A stretch of DNA of 64,000 nt from an uncultured Flavobacteriales bacterium (GTDB lineage: Bacteria > Bacteroidota > Bacteroidia > Flavobacteriales_E > Vicingaceae): positions 1 through 64,000 of the forward strand of contig CAJQOH010000062.1 of NCBI GenBank assembly GCA_905479915.1, read 5' to 3'. The position numbers were made by a program, and so were the translations under genes. The notes under the pieces are model-generated. The model did no database searches, had not been told where the DNA came from, and saw nothing but the letters and a program-made list of their open reading frames with translations. Shown in pieces: positions 8,680 to 18,392 of the stretch (within the stretch, counting starts at the first letter, position 1; the number at the start of each line of letters is the position of its first letter).

Positions 8680-9686
8680 AGATTTTAATTGTTGGATCAG
8701 ATAATATTTGGGCAATCGAAAATACCTATATAAAGCATTTAAAAAATAACAATGAAGTCTCTTTTTTTAATGCTCATGGTATTTTTTTAGATTACTACCA
8801 CAAGACTATTATTAATAAATTAAAGTATCGTCTAGGTATTTCCTCCATATTAAAAAAAATTAATAGTGATTTATTAAAAATTGTATCTAAAAAACAACTG
8901 GATGTTATTTGGGTTTTTAAAGGAATGGAGATTTATCCAAAAACACTATTGGTTTTAAAAGAAAAAGGAATTGTATTGGTTAATTATAATGGTGATCATC
9001 CTTTTAAATTTACATCAAGAGGTACAGGTAATCAAAACGTAGTTAAAAGCATTCCTCTATATGATCATCATTTTTCATATTCAAAAAAAATTGTAAATGA
9101 CTTAATTAAAAAATATCAAGTAAATTGTAGCTGGTTACCTTATGGCTATCATACTTCAGTAGCACCTCAACATAATTCAATAAAAAAAGTTTGTTTCATA
9201 GGAAATCCAGATGAAGAAAGAATAAGAATTATACAATTATTAATTGAAAAAAATATTGAGGTTGATGTATTTGGTATAGGATGGGAAAAAATTGTGTTTA
9301 ACGAATCTATCACTATAAATGGACCTATTTTTAATGATGAATTTAATAGCACTGCTCAAAATTACCGAGTACTATTAAACGTTTTTCGTCCACATAATAA
9401 GGGTAGTCATAATATGCGAACATTTGAAATGCCGGCTTTAGGTTGTTTAATGCTAGCACCCTATAGTGAAGAACATCTTGAATTGTTTAATGACAATAAA
9501 GAAGTCTTTTATTATAAAAATGATGAAGAATTAATTAAAAAATGTAATTTCATTTTATCTTTACACGAAGATGAAGTATTCCAAATAGGATTGAATGCAT
9601 TTAATAGGTCTGTAAACTCTAAGTACTCATATAAAGATAGGGCAAATGAGGTTATGAATTGTTTTAAAAAATTAGTTATAACATGA
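8676..9686 (+). CDS. CgeB-like glycosyltransferase
   Basis: Resembles the CgeB/spore-maturation-type glycosyltransferases (GT1-like). The N-terminal MKILIVGSDNIWAIE strand is followed by VIWVFKGMEIYPKTL and NYNGDHPFKF. The C-terminal catalytic part has NVFRPHNKGSHNMRTFEMPALGCLMLAP and FYYKNDEEL, the conserved pattern of that family. At 336 residues it is complete. It overlaps the preceding gene by 4 bp (ATGA), while 47 bp separate it from the FkbM gene. Such enzymes occur both in spore coat and in surface-glycan loci; here the context supports glycan assembly. Confidence 0.82.
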   Translation: MKILIVGSDNIWAIENTYIKHLKNNNEVSFFNAHGIFLDYYHKTIINKLKYRLGISSILKKINSDLLKIVSKKQLDVIWVFKGMEIYPKTLLVLKEKGIVLVNYNGDHPFKFTSRGTGNQNVVKSIPLYDHHFSYSKKIVNDLIKKYQVNCSWLPYGYHTSVAPQHNSIKKVCFIGNPDEERIRIIQLLIEKNIEVDVFGIGWEKIVFNESITINGPIFNDEFNSTAQNYRVLLNVFRPHNKGSHNMRTFEMPALGCLMLAPYSEEHLELFNDNKEVFYYKNDEELIKKCNFILSLHEDEVFQIGLNAFNRSVNSKYSYKDRANEVMNCFKKLVIT

Positions 9687-9733
9687 TCCTTTTTCCAATA
9701 ATAACAACAACTGTCTTAATATACCTTTGATGA

Positions 9734-10630
9734 ATGAATAAAATATTAATTCCTATAATATATATATTGAATCATCCCTTAACTAAGGGAAACCCGATAG
9801 CTGGTTTTTTAAGGTTTTTAAATTGGCAATTAAAATCAAGGTTGGCAAAAAAAACCTTAGATGTAAATTGGATTGAAAATTTAAAACTTTCTCTTTCCCA
9901 AGGAATGCATGGCGCTACTGGTTGTATATATGTAGGATTACCTGAATTTAGAGATATGGCCTTTTTACTTCATTATTTAAAAAAAGATAGTTTCTTTATT
10001 GATATTGGAGCTAATATTGGTGTTTATACATTATTAGCTTCTGGAGTTAAGAAATGTAACTCCATTTGTATAGAACCAATCCCAAAAACATTTAATTCCC
10101 TTAAAAAAAACATTACACTTAATAATATTGATGATAAAGTTACATCTTTAAATATTGGCTTATCAAAAGAAAAAAGCAACCTATATTTTACAAAAGATAA
10201 AGATACCGTAAATCATGTAGTTGACAATGAAAGTAAAAACACTATAAAAGTTGATGTAGATACTCTAGACAATATCATTCCAAAAAATCTTTCTTTGGAT
10301 ACACTAATTAAATTAGATGTTGAGGGCTTTGAATATAATGTTTTAAAAGGAGGAAGTAAATTCCTTCAAACCAAACAACTAAAAGCCATTATTGTTGAAT
10401 TAAATGGAAGTAGTGATCGATATGGTTTTAAAGATTCAATGGTTGACGAAGAACTAGTAAAAAATGGATTTTCAAAATTTGATTACAATCCCTTTGATAG
10501 ATCTTTAACTAAAATAACACAATTCCATAACGAAGAAAACACACTTTATATAAAAAATTCTGAAGTTGAGTCTATTAAAATAAGAATAAAATCAGCCAAA
10601 CCAATTAAAGTCTTAAACAAGATAATTTAA
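9734..10630 (+). CDS. FkbM-family methyltransferase
   Basis: A class I SAM-dependent methyltransferase of the FkbM family, which O-methylates hydroxyl groups of glycans or natural products. Motif I is FIDIGANIGVYTLLAS (about residues 92-107), then CIEPIPKTFNSLKKNI, and the family signature LIKLDVEGFEYNVLKGG near residue 195. The 298-residue length is normal. A 47-bp gap separates it from the upstream glycosyltransferase and 73 bp from the next. It most likely methylates a sugar hydroxyl of the surface polysaccharide, possibly as a cap, though this cannot be seen directly. Confidence 0.87.
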   Translation: MNKILIPIIYILNHPLTKGNPIAGFLRFLNWQLKSRLAKKTLDVNWIENLKLSLSQGMHGATGCIYVGLPEFRDMAFLLHYLKKDSFFIDIGANIGVYTLLASGVKKCNSICIEPIPKTFNSLKKNITLNNIDDKVTSLNIGLSKEKSNLYFTKDKDTVNHVVDNESKNTIKVDVDTLDNIIPKNLSLDTLIKLDVEGFEYNVLKGGSKFLQTKQLKAIIVELNGSSDRYGFKDSMVDEELVKNGFSKFDYNPFDRSLTKITQFHNEENTLYIKNSEVESIKIRIKSAKPIKVLNKII

Positions 10631-10703
10631 TAACTCTAGAATTAAACAATATATAATTTAGACAAAAATAGTCACGTACATAAATACTGTTTTATCATAA
10701 GGC

Positions 10704-11876
10704 ATGAAAAAAGTAAGCTACTTCCTCTCCCACCCTATTCAATACCAAACCCCTCTTCTACAAAAAATAGAAAAAATTAAAGGAATTGATTTAGAAGTAA
10801 TTTATTTTACAGATCATACCATTAATGGACTTGACAAACAATTTGGAAGAAAAATAAAGTGGGACATTCCACTGTTAGAAGGATACAACTACTTTTTTTT
10901 AAAGAACTTTTCTAGAAAACCAGCAGTTTCTGGAGCTTTTTTTGGTTTAATCAATTGGGGGGTAGTTTCATATCTCCTAAAAAAAAGACCCGATAGCATT
11001 GTCATTAACGGTTGGGGATATTTTTCAAATATTCTACTAATATTAACTGCATTTTTTCTAAGAATAGAAGTTATAATGAGAGCTGAAAGTCCTCTAAAAC
11101 AAGAAAAAGGAAAGGGGAAAATAAATCAAATTTTGAAAAAAACTATAGTAAAATTATGTAACAAGTTTTTATATATTGGAAAAGAAAACAAAGCTTTTTA
11201 TCTTGATTTAGGGGTGAAGGAAAATCAATTATTTTATGCTCCATATGTTGTTGATAATGATCGTTTCTTAAAAGACATTAAAAGATATAATCCAGAAAAA
11301 GATAGTTTAAGAAATAATTTTCAAATACCAAAAGAACACAAAATCGCTTTATCCTGTGGGAAATTCATAAACAAAAAGAGGCCACTAGATATACTTAAAG
11401 CCTTAAATAAAAAAAAAGAAATTAATTTAACCATAGTCTTCATTGGTACTGGACATTTAGAAAAAGAACTAAAAGAGTTTATCAGTATCCACAAATTAAA
11501 AAACATCTATTTCAAAGGTTTCGTCAATCAAACTGATCTATACAAATACTATATGGGTGCTGACTTTTTCATACTCCCTTCAGGTTATGGAGAAACATGG
11601 GGTTTAGTAGTTAATGAAGCAATGATATATTCTCTACCATTATTAATTTCTGATATGGTTGGTTGTACAAATGATCTAGTCAATGAAGGTATAAATGGAT
11701 TTATTTACCCTTGTGGTGATATAGATGAATTATCCAAACATTTAAGCTATATTACATCATTATCTAAAAGTGAATTAGATAAAATGGGAAGTCAATCTTC
11801 AAAAATAATACAAAACTATTCTTATAAAGAGGTCATTATTGGTTTAAAAAAAGCAATTAATAATAAGAATAGTTAA
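10704..11876 (+). CDS. Family 4 glycosyltransferase
   Basis: A retaining GT-B enzyme. It starts VSYFLSHPIQYQTPLLQKI, has the family 4 midpiece IALSCGKFINKKRPLDILKAL, then FIGTGHLEKEL, IYFKGFV and the donor site PSGYGETWGLVVNEAMIYSLPLLISD with the conserved E-x7-E pair. At 390 residues it is full length. It is followed by a 174-bp gap containing two small hairpins before the polymerase gene. A G6 run at 10957-10962 lies inside the frame, shorter than the tracts in the gene at 1431. Confidence 0.9.
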   Translation: MKKVSYFLSHPIQYQTPLLQKIEKIKGIDLEVIYFTDHTINGLDKQFGRKIKWDIPLLEGYNYFFLKNFSRKPAVSGAFFGLINWGVVSYLLKKRPDSIVINGWGYFSNILLILTAFFLRIEVIMRAESPLKQEKGKGKINQILKKTIVKLCNKFLYIGKENKAFYLDLGVKENQLFYAPYVVDNDRFLKDIKRYNPEKDSLRNNFQIPKEHKIALSCGKFINKKRPLDILKALNKKKEINLTIVFIGTGHLEKELKEFISIHKLKNIYFKGFVNQTDLYKYYMGADFFILPSGYGETWGLVVNEAMIYSLPLLISDMVGCTNDLVNEGINGFIYPCGDIDELSKHLSYITSLSKSELDKMGSQSSKIIQNYSYKEVIIGLKKAINNKNS

Positions 11877-11884
11877 CCAAATAC

Positions 11885-11900
11885 CTTATTATAGAATAAG
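11885..11900. terminator. Small hairpin after the glycosyltransferase stop
   Basis: CTTATT (11885-11890) pairs perfectly with AATAAG (11895-11900) around an ATAG loop, nine bases after the TAA of the upstream gene. It is short and AT-rich with no T-tract, so a terminator role is only possible. Confidence 0.25.
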
Positions 11901-12013
11901 TACTATAATAGATCAATATGATCCAACCTCATATCTTGTTTAAAGCAAAATCATAGCTTAAAAGTTTTTATTTGAGAACGTATCAAGAAAAAAGAAATAG
12001 TGTAATTTTAGCC

Positions 12014-12034
12014 TATTGATTGATCTAATCAATA
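12014..12034. promoter_or_regulatory. Hairpin in the leader of the polymerase gene
   Basis: TATTGATT (12014-12021) and AATCAATA (12027-12034) form a perfect 8-bp stem with a five-base loop, ending 16 bases before the ATG at 12051. Position suggests either a translational control element or a dyad operator. The remainder of the 174-bp gap holds no gene. Confidence 0.35.
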
Positions 12035-12050
12035 AAAAAGTGATACATTC

Positions 12051-13295
12051 ATGCAAATATATACTTTAATAGGTCTTATTGCTGTACTTTTTGTTTTGAT
12101 GCAATTAGTAAGAGGTGTAAGTAAATCTCTTCCTCTATTAGATTTAATGTTTTTTATTGCTGGTATACAATGGATATTAGGCCCTTACATAGATTATACA
12201 ACTTTAGCAAAACACTACAAGTATTTTATGTACACATCAGAAGATACATACATGTCTGTAATAGTCCCCCTATATTTAGCATTCATACTTCCATATTACT
12301 TATTTAAAAAAAATTATCCATTTAATTTTAAAATTAAGGACTTAAACCATATCGGGTTTCTATTAATTATTTTAGGATTTAGTGTGATATTAATAGGTAA
12401 ATTTATACCTAATTCATTGGCTTTTGTTTTTTATCTACTCGAAAACCTTTTATATGTTGGTGCTGGTATTATCTTACTTCAAGAGAACAGTAGATATAAA
12501 AAATGGGCATACTCAGTTATTGCATGGTTAACATATACTGCAATTAGTTCTGGTTTTTTCCATACCCTAATCCTATGGTCTCTGTTCTTGTTTTTTATAA
12601 TTGCTATAAGGCTAAAAATAAGATGGTACTTCACTATCTTTGTCTTTTTGATTGGCTTTATCAGCTTATCTTTAATACAGAGTATTAAACACGATTTTAG
12701 AAGTAAATTAGCAAAAACAAACAATCCAATAGAACTCTTTACTGAATTAGTTATTACTTCATATAGTCAAGGTTTCGTTAAAGATGAAAAACAAGTGAAC
12801 GAAATAAATGTTCGTCTAAATCAAGGATGGATCATTTCGGCCATCATTCAAAACGTACCAAAAAAAGAACCTTATGCCAACGGTTCTACTATAACTGAAG
12901 CGCTATGGACATCTCTTCTCCCTCGTTTTTTAAATCCAAACAAAAAAGAAGCAGGTGGTAGTTCATTTGTTAAAAGGTTCACTGGGTTAAATATATCTAA
13001 AGGAACTTCTATGGGAATAAGTATTATTGGCGAAGCTTATGTCAATTATGGTAAAAATGGAGGTATCATTTTCATGTTTATTTGGGGGCTATTTTTAACT
13101 CTTTTTTGGAACTTTTTACTGAAAAAATCACAAAAAAATAATCTTCTAATCTTTTTTATCCCTTTAATTTTTTTACAAGTAATGAAAGCAGAAACAGAAT
13201 TATCAGTTGTATTGAACCACCTTGTAAAATCTTCAATTATTAGTTTTTTATTACTATGGTTATTACCATACAGACATAAATTAATGGATACATAA
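12051..13295 (+). CDS. Wzy-like oligosaccharide repeat-unit polymerase
   Basis: A polytopic inner-membrane protein of 414 residues with about ten hydrophobic segments spread along its length. The polar loop between residues about 210 and 330 contains QSIKHDFRSKL, RLNQGWIISAII and FVKRFTGLN followed by ISIIGEAYVNYG. That arrangement is typical of O-antigen and exopolysaccharide polymerases, which join repeat units on the periplasmic face. Sequence identity in this family is always poor, so the call rests on topology, the RLNQGW-type loop and location. It is the only polymerase candidate in the window. Confidence 0.75.
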   Translation: MQIYTLIGLIAVLFVLMQLVRGVSKSLPLLDLMFFIAGIQWILGPYIDYTTLAKHYKYFMYTSEDTYMSVIVPLYLAFILPYYLFKKNYPFNFKIKDLNHIGFLLIILGFSVILIGKFIPNSLAFVFYLLENLLYVGAGIILLQENSRYKKWAYSVIAWLTYTAISSGFFHTLILWSLFLFFIIAIRLKIRWYFTIFVFLIGFISLSLIQSIKHDFRSKLAKTNNPIELFTELVITSYSQGFVKDEKQVNEINVRLNQGWIISAIIQNVPKKEPYANGSTITEALWTSLLPRFLNPNKKEAGGSSFVKRFTGLNISKGTSMGISIIGEAYVNYGKNGGIIFMFIWGLFLTLFWNFLLKKSQKNNLLIFFIPLIFLQVMKAETELSVVLNHLVKSSIISFLLLWLLPYRHKLMDT

Positions 13296-13424
13296 AATTG
13301 ATTTCTTATAAAGAATAGGTATACTAATGAATTTTAGCAGTAAAATCAATAAAATTATTAGAATCTAAAAAGTACAACTAAATATTAAATCAGAAATATT
13401 CGTTAAGAATTACGCGTAAACTAG

Positions 13425-14417
13425 TTAAGATTTAAAAATATGTTGATACAAATCAACATATTGATTCGTGATAGTCTCTACTGAAAAGCGTATTGCATTT
13501 TCTCTTCCTTTTTCTATTAAAATATTTCGATAAGCTTTATCATCAATAATTTTTAAAATACCCCTTTTAATATCTTCAACACTATATGGATCAATTAAAT
13601 GTGCTCCATCCCCTGCGACTTCTGGCATAGATAGCAGATTACTAGTAATTACAGGTCTTCCAACAATTTGAGCTTCAACTATAGGCATACCAAATCCCTC
13701 ATAGGTAGATACAAATGTCAGCATATCTGCTTCTTCGTACTTCTGTTTGAGTTCTTTATTACTAATATTTACAACATTAACATAATCAATATTATTTTTC
13801 TTAAGTGTATTTATTTGCTGATTTGTAAGCTCTCCAACAATCGATAGTTTACAAGTAATTCCTTTTAAGGATTCTGCTAATCGTATGATGTTTTTATTAT
13901 CTTTCGTTCCTATTTGTAATATAGTTGGTTTATCTGTATTAAAATTCTTTGGAGAATACTCCATTAAATCAGCAACAGGTATATAAAGTACTTGAATCTT
14001 TTGTTCATCAACATTTACAAATTTTAATAATTCTGTTTTTGTTGCTGCAGATATTGTTGTAACATAACCTGCTCGCTTAACAGGAATTTGAACCCAAAAT
14101 ATTTGTAAAATTTTTCTTAAAAATGGATTCGGATGATTCATTAGACCCAAATCCAATATAGTCAAAACAGTTTTTTTCTTTCTTAAAAAGTAAGTTGCAA
14201 AAGTAATATCTCCTGTCACATGATTGACATCTCCTTGCTTAAAAACAAACTCTAAAGTAATGTAAATTCGTTTTAAAATGCCTTCACTATAGTAGCGTGC
14301 TATTTCAGTAATTGGTTCAATATCCTTGGATAAATGAGAACGAATTTGTTCAAAAAGGATTTCTATACTAAAATTTTTATTTGGTCGAGGTTTTCTCTGA
14401 AAAAATACTACTTTCAT
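13425..14417 (-). CDS. Family 4 glycosyltransferase
   Basis: A 330-residue GT-B enzyme. It shows DVNHVTGDITFATYFL, the acceptor-domain end VTTISAATKTELLKF, then ILQIGTKDNKNIIRLAESL and the donor site STYEGFGMPIVEAQIVGRPVITS with the E-x7-E pattern. The gene lies on the minus strand directly behind the gmd-like gene, one base apart, and converges with the polymerase gene. The pair interrupts an otherwise plus-strand locus. Pairing with gmd suggests a GDP-mannose-derived donor, for example GDP-rhamnose or GDP-fucose, but this is only inference. Confidence 0.9.
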   Translation of the reverse strand: MKVVFFQRKPRPNKNFSIEILFEQIRSHLSKDIEPITEIARYYSEGILKRIYITLEFVFKQGDVNHVTGDITFATYFLRKKKTVLTILDLGLMNHPNPFLRKILQIFWVQIPVKRAGYVTTISAATKTELLKFVNVDEQKIQVLYIPVADLMEYSPKNFNTDKPTILQIGTKDNKNIIRLAESLKGITCKLSIVGELTNQQINTLKKNNIDYVNVVNISNKELKQKYEEADMLTFVSTYEGFGMPIVEAQIVGRPVITSNLLSMPEVAGDGAHLIDPYSVEDIKRGILKIIDDKAYRNILIEKGRENAIRFSVETITNQYVDLYQHIFKS

Positions 14418-14418
14418 A

Positions 14419-15405
14419 TTAGGTATCTTTTAATTTCCACCTTAAGAAACCTTCTTCATCCTTGATTAAAGTATCTATCAGCTGATCTAAAGAAAGATCA
14501 TAATCCCAACCCAATTCATTTTTCGCTTTAGAATTATCACCATATATAATATCCAATTCCAAATTACGCATCAATGATTCTTCAATTTTTACATGTTTTT
14601 CAAAATCTAAACCTAATTTTTCAAATACACTTTCCGCAATATTTCTAAGGCTAGTAACTTGACCAGAACAAATTAAATATTCATTAAAAGAATCTTGCTG
14701 TAACATTAACCACATTGCCTCTACAAATTTAGGAGCATAACCCCAATCTCTTTGAACGGATAGATTTCCTAAATGAAGTACATCAGTCTTTTTCGCTTTA
14801 ATTTCCAGAGCTGTTCGAATAATTTTCTTTATGACAAAATTCTCCCCTCTCAAACAAGACTCATGATTAAACAAAATACCACAGCAAGCATTTATTCCAT
14901 ATGCTTCTCTATAATTTACAGTAACCCAATGAGCTGAAGCTTTTGAAATTCCATAAGGACTTGCAGGATGAAACAGAACTGATTCTTTCAGCGGTAAATT
15001 ATCTATCCCAATATTTCCAAACATCTCACTACTAGATGCTTGATAATATTTTGTTTCTGAGGATTTGGTACGAATTGCCTCTAATATATTAATAACACTT
15101 ATCGTATTAAATTCAAAAGTAGTTGCAGGTGATTTAAATGATAAACCAACTGAACTTTGTGCTGCTAAATTGTAAAATTCATCAGGCTTGTACTCATCAA
15201 TCAAGTTTTCAACAGAAAGTCTATCTAATAAGTCTATTTCTTTTAACTCTATATCTTGAGTAATCCCTAAGAAATCTAATGTTTGTATAGCCCCTTCCCT
15301 ATTTAACCGTATAAGTCCAACAACCTTATACCTTTTACTCAACAATAATTTTGCTAAATAAGCTCCATCTTGACCTGAAACACCTGTTATTATTGCTGTC
15401 TTCAT
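14419..15405 (-). CDS. gmd: GDP-mannose 4,6-dehydratase family protein
   Basis: A short-chain dehydrogenase that converts GDP-D-mannose to GDP-4-keto-6-deoxymannose with bound NADP. The nucleotide-binding motif ITGVSGQDGAYLAKLLL is at residues 6-22, and the catalytic YGISK lies near 150 after QASSSEMFG. The Gmd-specific NYREAYGINACCGILFNHES and RDWGYAPKFVEAMWLMLQQ follow. At 328 residues it is shorter than E. coli Gmd (about 370) but matches compact family members. No GDP-fucose synthase or RMD reductase is seen in the window, so the next step must be encoded elsewhere. It is the first gene of a two-gene minus-strand unit. Confidence 0.85.
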   Translation of the reverse strand: MKTAIITGVSGQDGAYLAKLLLSKRYKVVGLIRLNREGAIQTLDFLGITQDIELKEIDLLDRLSVENLIDEYKPDEFYNLAAQSSVGLSFKSPATTFEFNTISVINILEAIRTKSSETKYYQASSSEMFGNIGIDNLPLKESVLFHPASPYGISKASAHWVTVNYREAYGINACCGILFNHESCLRGENFVIKKIIRTALEIKAKKTDVLHLGNLSVQRDWGYAPKFVEAMWLMLQQDSFNEYLICSGQVTSLRNIAESVFEKLGLDFEKHVKIEESLMRNLELDIIYGDNSKAKNELGWDYDLSLDQLIDTLIKDEEGFLRWKLKDT

Positions 15406-15502
15406 GAATTTACAAACTAAAAAACGAAAATAACCAATTAATAGTTAATAAATTAATAAGGAAATTTTATATTTAAAATTTAATTGTAAATAATAGTTTT
15501 AA

Positions 15503-16639
15503 TTGAACAAAAAAGTCCTCATTTTCATCGATTGGTATAAGCCCGGTTTTAAAGCCGGTGGGCCAATTCGTTCAATTAGTAATATCGTTGATCACTTACA
15601 TCACAAAACTGACTTTTATATAATTACTTCTAACTTAGATTACTTATCTACTGTTCCCTATACAGGTATTGAAGCAAATACTTGGATAGAAGTAGATAAT
15701 GCATCTGTAAAGTATTTATCAAAAGATAAAATTAATTTTTCAACTATTAAAAATTCAATCAAAGAGGTAACCCCTGATATTGTTTATTGTAATAGTCTGT
15801 ATTCATTTTATTTTAGCTTAAGCCCTCTTTTTATTTCAAAAAAGCGAAACATCAAAACTATTTTAGCAATAAGAGGTATGCTTTCTCCAGGATCTTTATC
15901 CATTAAAAATAAAAAGAAAAGAGCATTTCTTACCCTAATAAAAACACTACAACTCTTTAAGAATTGTACTTTACATGCAACTTCTCTTTCTGAATATCAT
16001 GATATCCAAAAAGAATTTTCAACGAATAAAATTGTTACTATTCAGAATTTACCAGAGAAAAAAGTGATGCCATTTCAAAATAAAGACAAAGAAATTGGTG
16101 AATTAAAAATGGTTTCAATTGGTAGAATTTCTCCCGAAAAAAACACACTATATGCTCTTAAAGCATTAGAAAATGTAACTGCTAAAGTTAGTTACGACAT
16201 ATACGGACCAATATACGCTACTGAATATTGGAAAAAATGTCAAGAAACAATCAACCTATTGCCTTCCAATATCGTTGTTAACTATAATGGTGTACTTAAT
16301 CATAATAAAATTGATGAAACATTAAAAAAATATCACACCCTATTTCTACCATCAACAGGTGAAAATTTTGGACATATAATAATTGAAGCAATGATCAATT
16401 CATGTATTCCAATTATTTCTGATAAAACACCTTGGAGAAATTTAGAAAAAGATAAAATTGGTTTTGATATACCTCTAAATGATATTAAAGAATATGCTTT
16501 AATTATTGATAAGCTAGCTATAATAGATCAAGAGAATTTTAATGAATTGAGTAAAAATTCTCATCAGTACGCATTTAATATTATTAATGACAAAAAAATA
16601 ATTGAAGATTACCATAAACTGTTTCAACTTAACAACTGA
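15503..16639 (+). CDS. Family 4 glycosyltransferase, TTG start
   Basis: A 378-residue GT-B enzyme starting MNKKVLIFIDWYKPGFKAGGPIRSISNIV, a glycine-rich N-terminus common in family 4 enzymes, with VSIGRISPEKNTLYALKAL at mid-protein. The donor site reads PSTGENFGHIIIEAMINSCIPIISD. The start is TTG at 15503; no in-frame ATG or GTG fits the conserved N-terminus. It lies 97 bp from the divergent gmd gene with no clear promoter element between them, and begins a plus-strand run with the carbamoyltransferase and a GT2 gene. Confidence 0.88.
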   Translation: MNKKVLIFIDWYKPGFKAGGPIRSISNIVDHLHHKTDFYIITSNLDYLSTVPYTGIEANTWIEVDNASVKYLSKDKINFSTIKNSIKEVTPDIVYCNSLYSFYFSLSPLFISKKRNIKTILAIRGMLSPGSLSIKNKKKRAFLTLIKTLQLFKNCTLHATSLSEYHDIQKEFSTNKIVTIQNLPEKKVMPFQNKDKEIGELKMVSIGRISPEKNTLYALKALENVTAKVSYDIYGPIYATEYWKKCQETINLLPSNIVVNYNGVLNHNKIDETLKKYHTLFLPSTGENFGHIIIEAMINSCIPIISDKTPWRNLEKDKIGFDIPLNDIKEYALIIDKLAIIDQENFNELSKNSHQYAFNIINDKKIIEDYHKLFQLNN

Positions 16640-16670
16640 ATATCTAATTTAGCCCACTAAACAAAGAATA

Positions 16671-18392
16671 ATGTATATATTAGGAATTAATGCTTTTCAT
16701 GGAGATTCTTCTGCATGTATTTTAAAAGATGGAAAAATCATTGCAGCTTCTGAAGAAGAAAGATTTAGAAGAATCAAACATTGGGCAGGATTCCCTTCTG
16801 AATCGATTAAATTTTGTTTAGAGGAAGCCAATATAGACATTACTCAAGTAGACTACGTAACAATCTCTAGAGACCCTTCTGCTAACATCCATAAGAAAAT
16901 TGTTCATTCAGTTAAGAACCTAGTATCAATAAAAGCATTAAAAGATCGCTTAGCAAACTCTAAAAAGGTAGTTAGTACTAAGAGCGAATTAAGTAAAATA
17001 TTTAATATCCCTGAAGACAAAATCACAGCAGAAATTAAAAATGTAGAACATCATAGAAGCCACTTAGCAAGTGCTTTTTTTGCATCTCCATTTGATGACT
17101 CGGCAATATTATCTATTGATGGATTTGGAGATTTCACTTCAACAATGATCGCTACTGGAAAAGGGAAAAAGATAGACGTAATAGACTCTGTTATTTACCC
17201 TCATTCAGTAGGTATATTTTACACCTCCTTAACACAATACTTAGGCTTTCCTCATTATGGTGATGAATATAAAGTAATGGGATTAGCTCCTTATGGAGAA
17301 CCAAAATATGTTGAAGAATTAAAAAAGGTGATTCTATTTAAAGATAATGGATTATTTGAATTAGATACTAAATACTTTAAACACGCAAAAGAAGGAGTAA
17401 CAATGAGTTGGGAAAATGGAGACCCTTTTATAGAGTCTATATTTTCAACTGAATTAGAATCACTCTTAGGTCCTTCAAGACAAAAAGGAGATGAATTAAC
17501 CCAAAAACATAAAGATATTGCAACTTCCGTTCAAAGGGTTACAGAAGAGTTAATCTTTCATATTCTTAATCATTTACAAAAAAGAACTGGATTAGAAAAT
17601 ATCTGTATAGCAGGAGGAGTTGCTCAAAACTCCGTAGCTAATGGGAAAATTTTAGAACAAACTTCATTTAAAAACATTTACATTCCTTCTGCGGGACATG
17701 ATGCAGGAACTGCTCATGGTTCTGCTTTATGGCTTTACAACCATATTTTAGAAAATGAGAGACTCCCTGCACTTTATAATGCTTATACAGGAGCCAAAGC
17801 TTCTAACGAAGAAATTGAAAAGTTCTTAAATTCTGAAAATATTACTTACAAAAGATTAGAAGAAGATGAACTAATTGATCAAGTATCAAATGCTTTAATT
17901 GAAGGCAATGTGATTGGATGGTTCCAAGGTAGAGCAGAGTTTGGACCTAGAGCTTTAGGACACCGCTCTATTATAGTAGACCCAAGAAGAGATGATGCTA
18001 AAGAATTGTTAAATTCTAAAATTAAAAGAAGAGAAAGTTTTCGACCTTTTGCACCGTCAATATTAGAAGAGTATGTCTCTGAATATTTTGAGAAAACGGA
18101 TAAAGTTCCGTTTATGGAAAAAGTTTATCCTATTAAAAAAGAAAAACACTCAGAAATACCTGCTGTAACACATGTTGATGGCACAGGAAGACTTCAGTCT
18201 GTTGCAAAAGGAGACCGCTATTATGATTTAATTGAAAGATTTAGACAGAAAACAGGCACTCCTATCCTTCTAAATACTTCTTTTAATGAAAATGAACCTA
18301 TTGTTAATACTCCGGCTGAAGCTTTAAGTTGTTATTTAAGAACAGACATGGATATGTTGGTTTTAGAAAACTGTGTTATTAGTCGCAAATAA
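16671..18392 (+). CDS. NodU/TobZ-family carbamoyltransferase
   Basis: Transfers a carbamoyl group from carbamoyl phosphate to a sugar hydroxyl, via carbamoyl-AMP in characterised relatives. The N-terminal ASKHA domain begins ILGINAFHGDSSACIL and EERFRRIKHW. The metal and carbamoyl-AMP motif EHHRSHLASAFFASPF lies near 126-141 and is followed by LSIDGFGDF. The C-terminal YrdC-like region carries GRAEFGPRALGHRSI and RPFAPSIL. At 573 residues it is full length. It lies 31 bp after the glycosyltransferase and its TAA shares a base with the ATG of the next gene. It probably carbamoylates a sugar of the polysaccharide. Confidence 0.92.
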   Translation: MYILGINAFHGDSSACILKDGKIIAASEEERFRRIKHWAGFPSESIKFCLEEANIDITQVDYVTISRDPSANIHKKIVHSVKNLVSIKALKDRLANSKKVVSTKSELSKIFNIPEDKITAEIKNVEHHRSHLASAFFASPFDDSAILSIDGFGDFTSTMIATGKGKKIDVIDSVIYPHSVGIFYTSLTQYLGFPHYGDEYKVMGLAPYGEPKYVEELKKVILFKDNGLFELDTKYFKHAKEGVTMSWENGDPFIESIFSTELESLLGPSRQKGDELTQKHKDIATSVQRVTEELIFHILNHLQKRTGLENICIAGGVAQNSVANGKILEQTSFKNIYIPSAGHDAGTAHGSALWLYNHILENERLPALYNAYTGAKASNEEIEKFLNSENITYKRLEEDELIDQVSNALIEGNVIGWFQGRAEFGPRALGHRSIIVDPRRDDAKELLNSKIKRRESFRPFAPSILEEYVSEYFEKTDKVPFMEKVYPIKKEKHSEIPAVTHVDGTGRLQSVAKGDRYYDLIERFRQKTGTPILLNTSFNENEPIVNTPAEALSCYLRTDMDMLVLENCVISRK

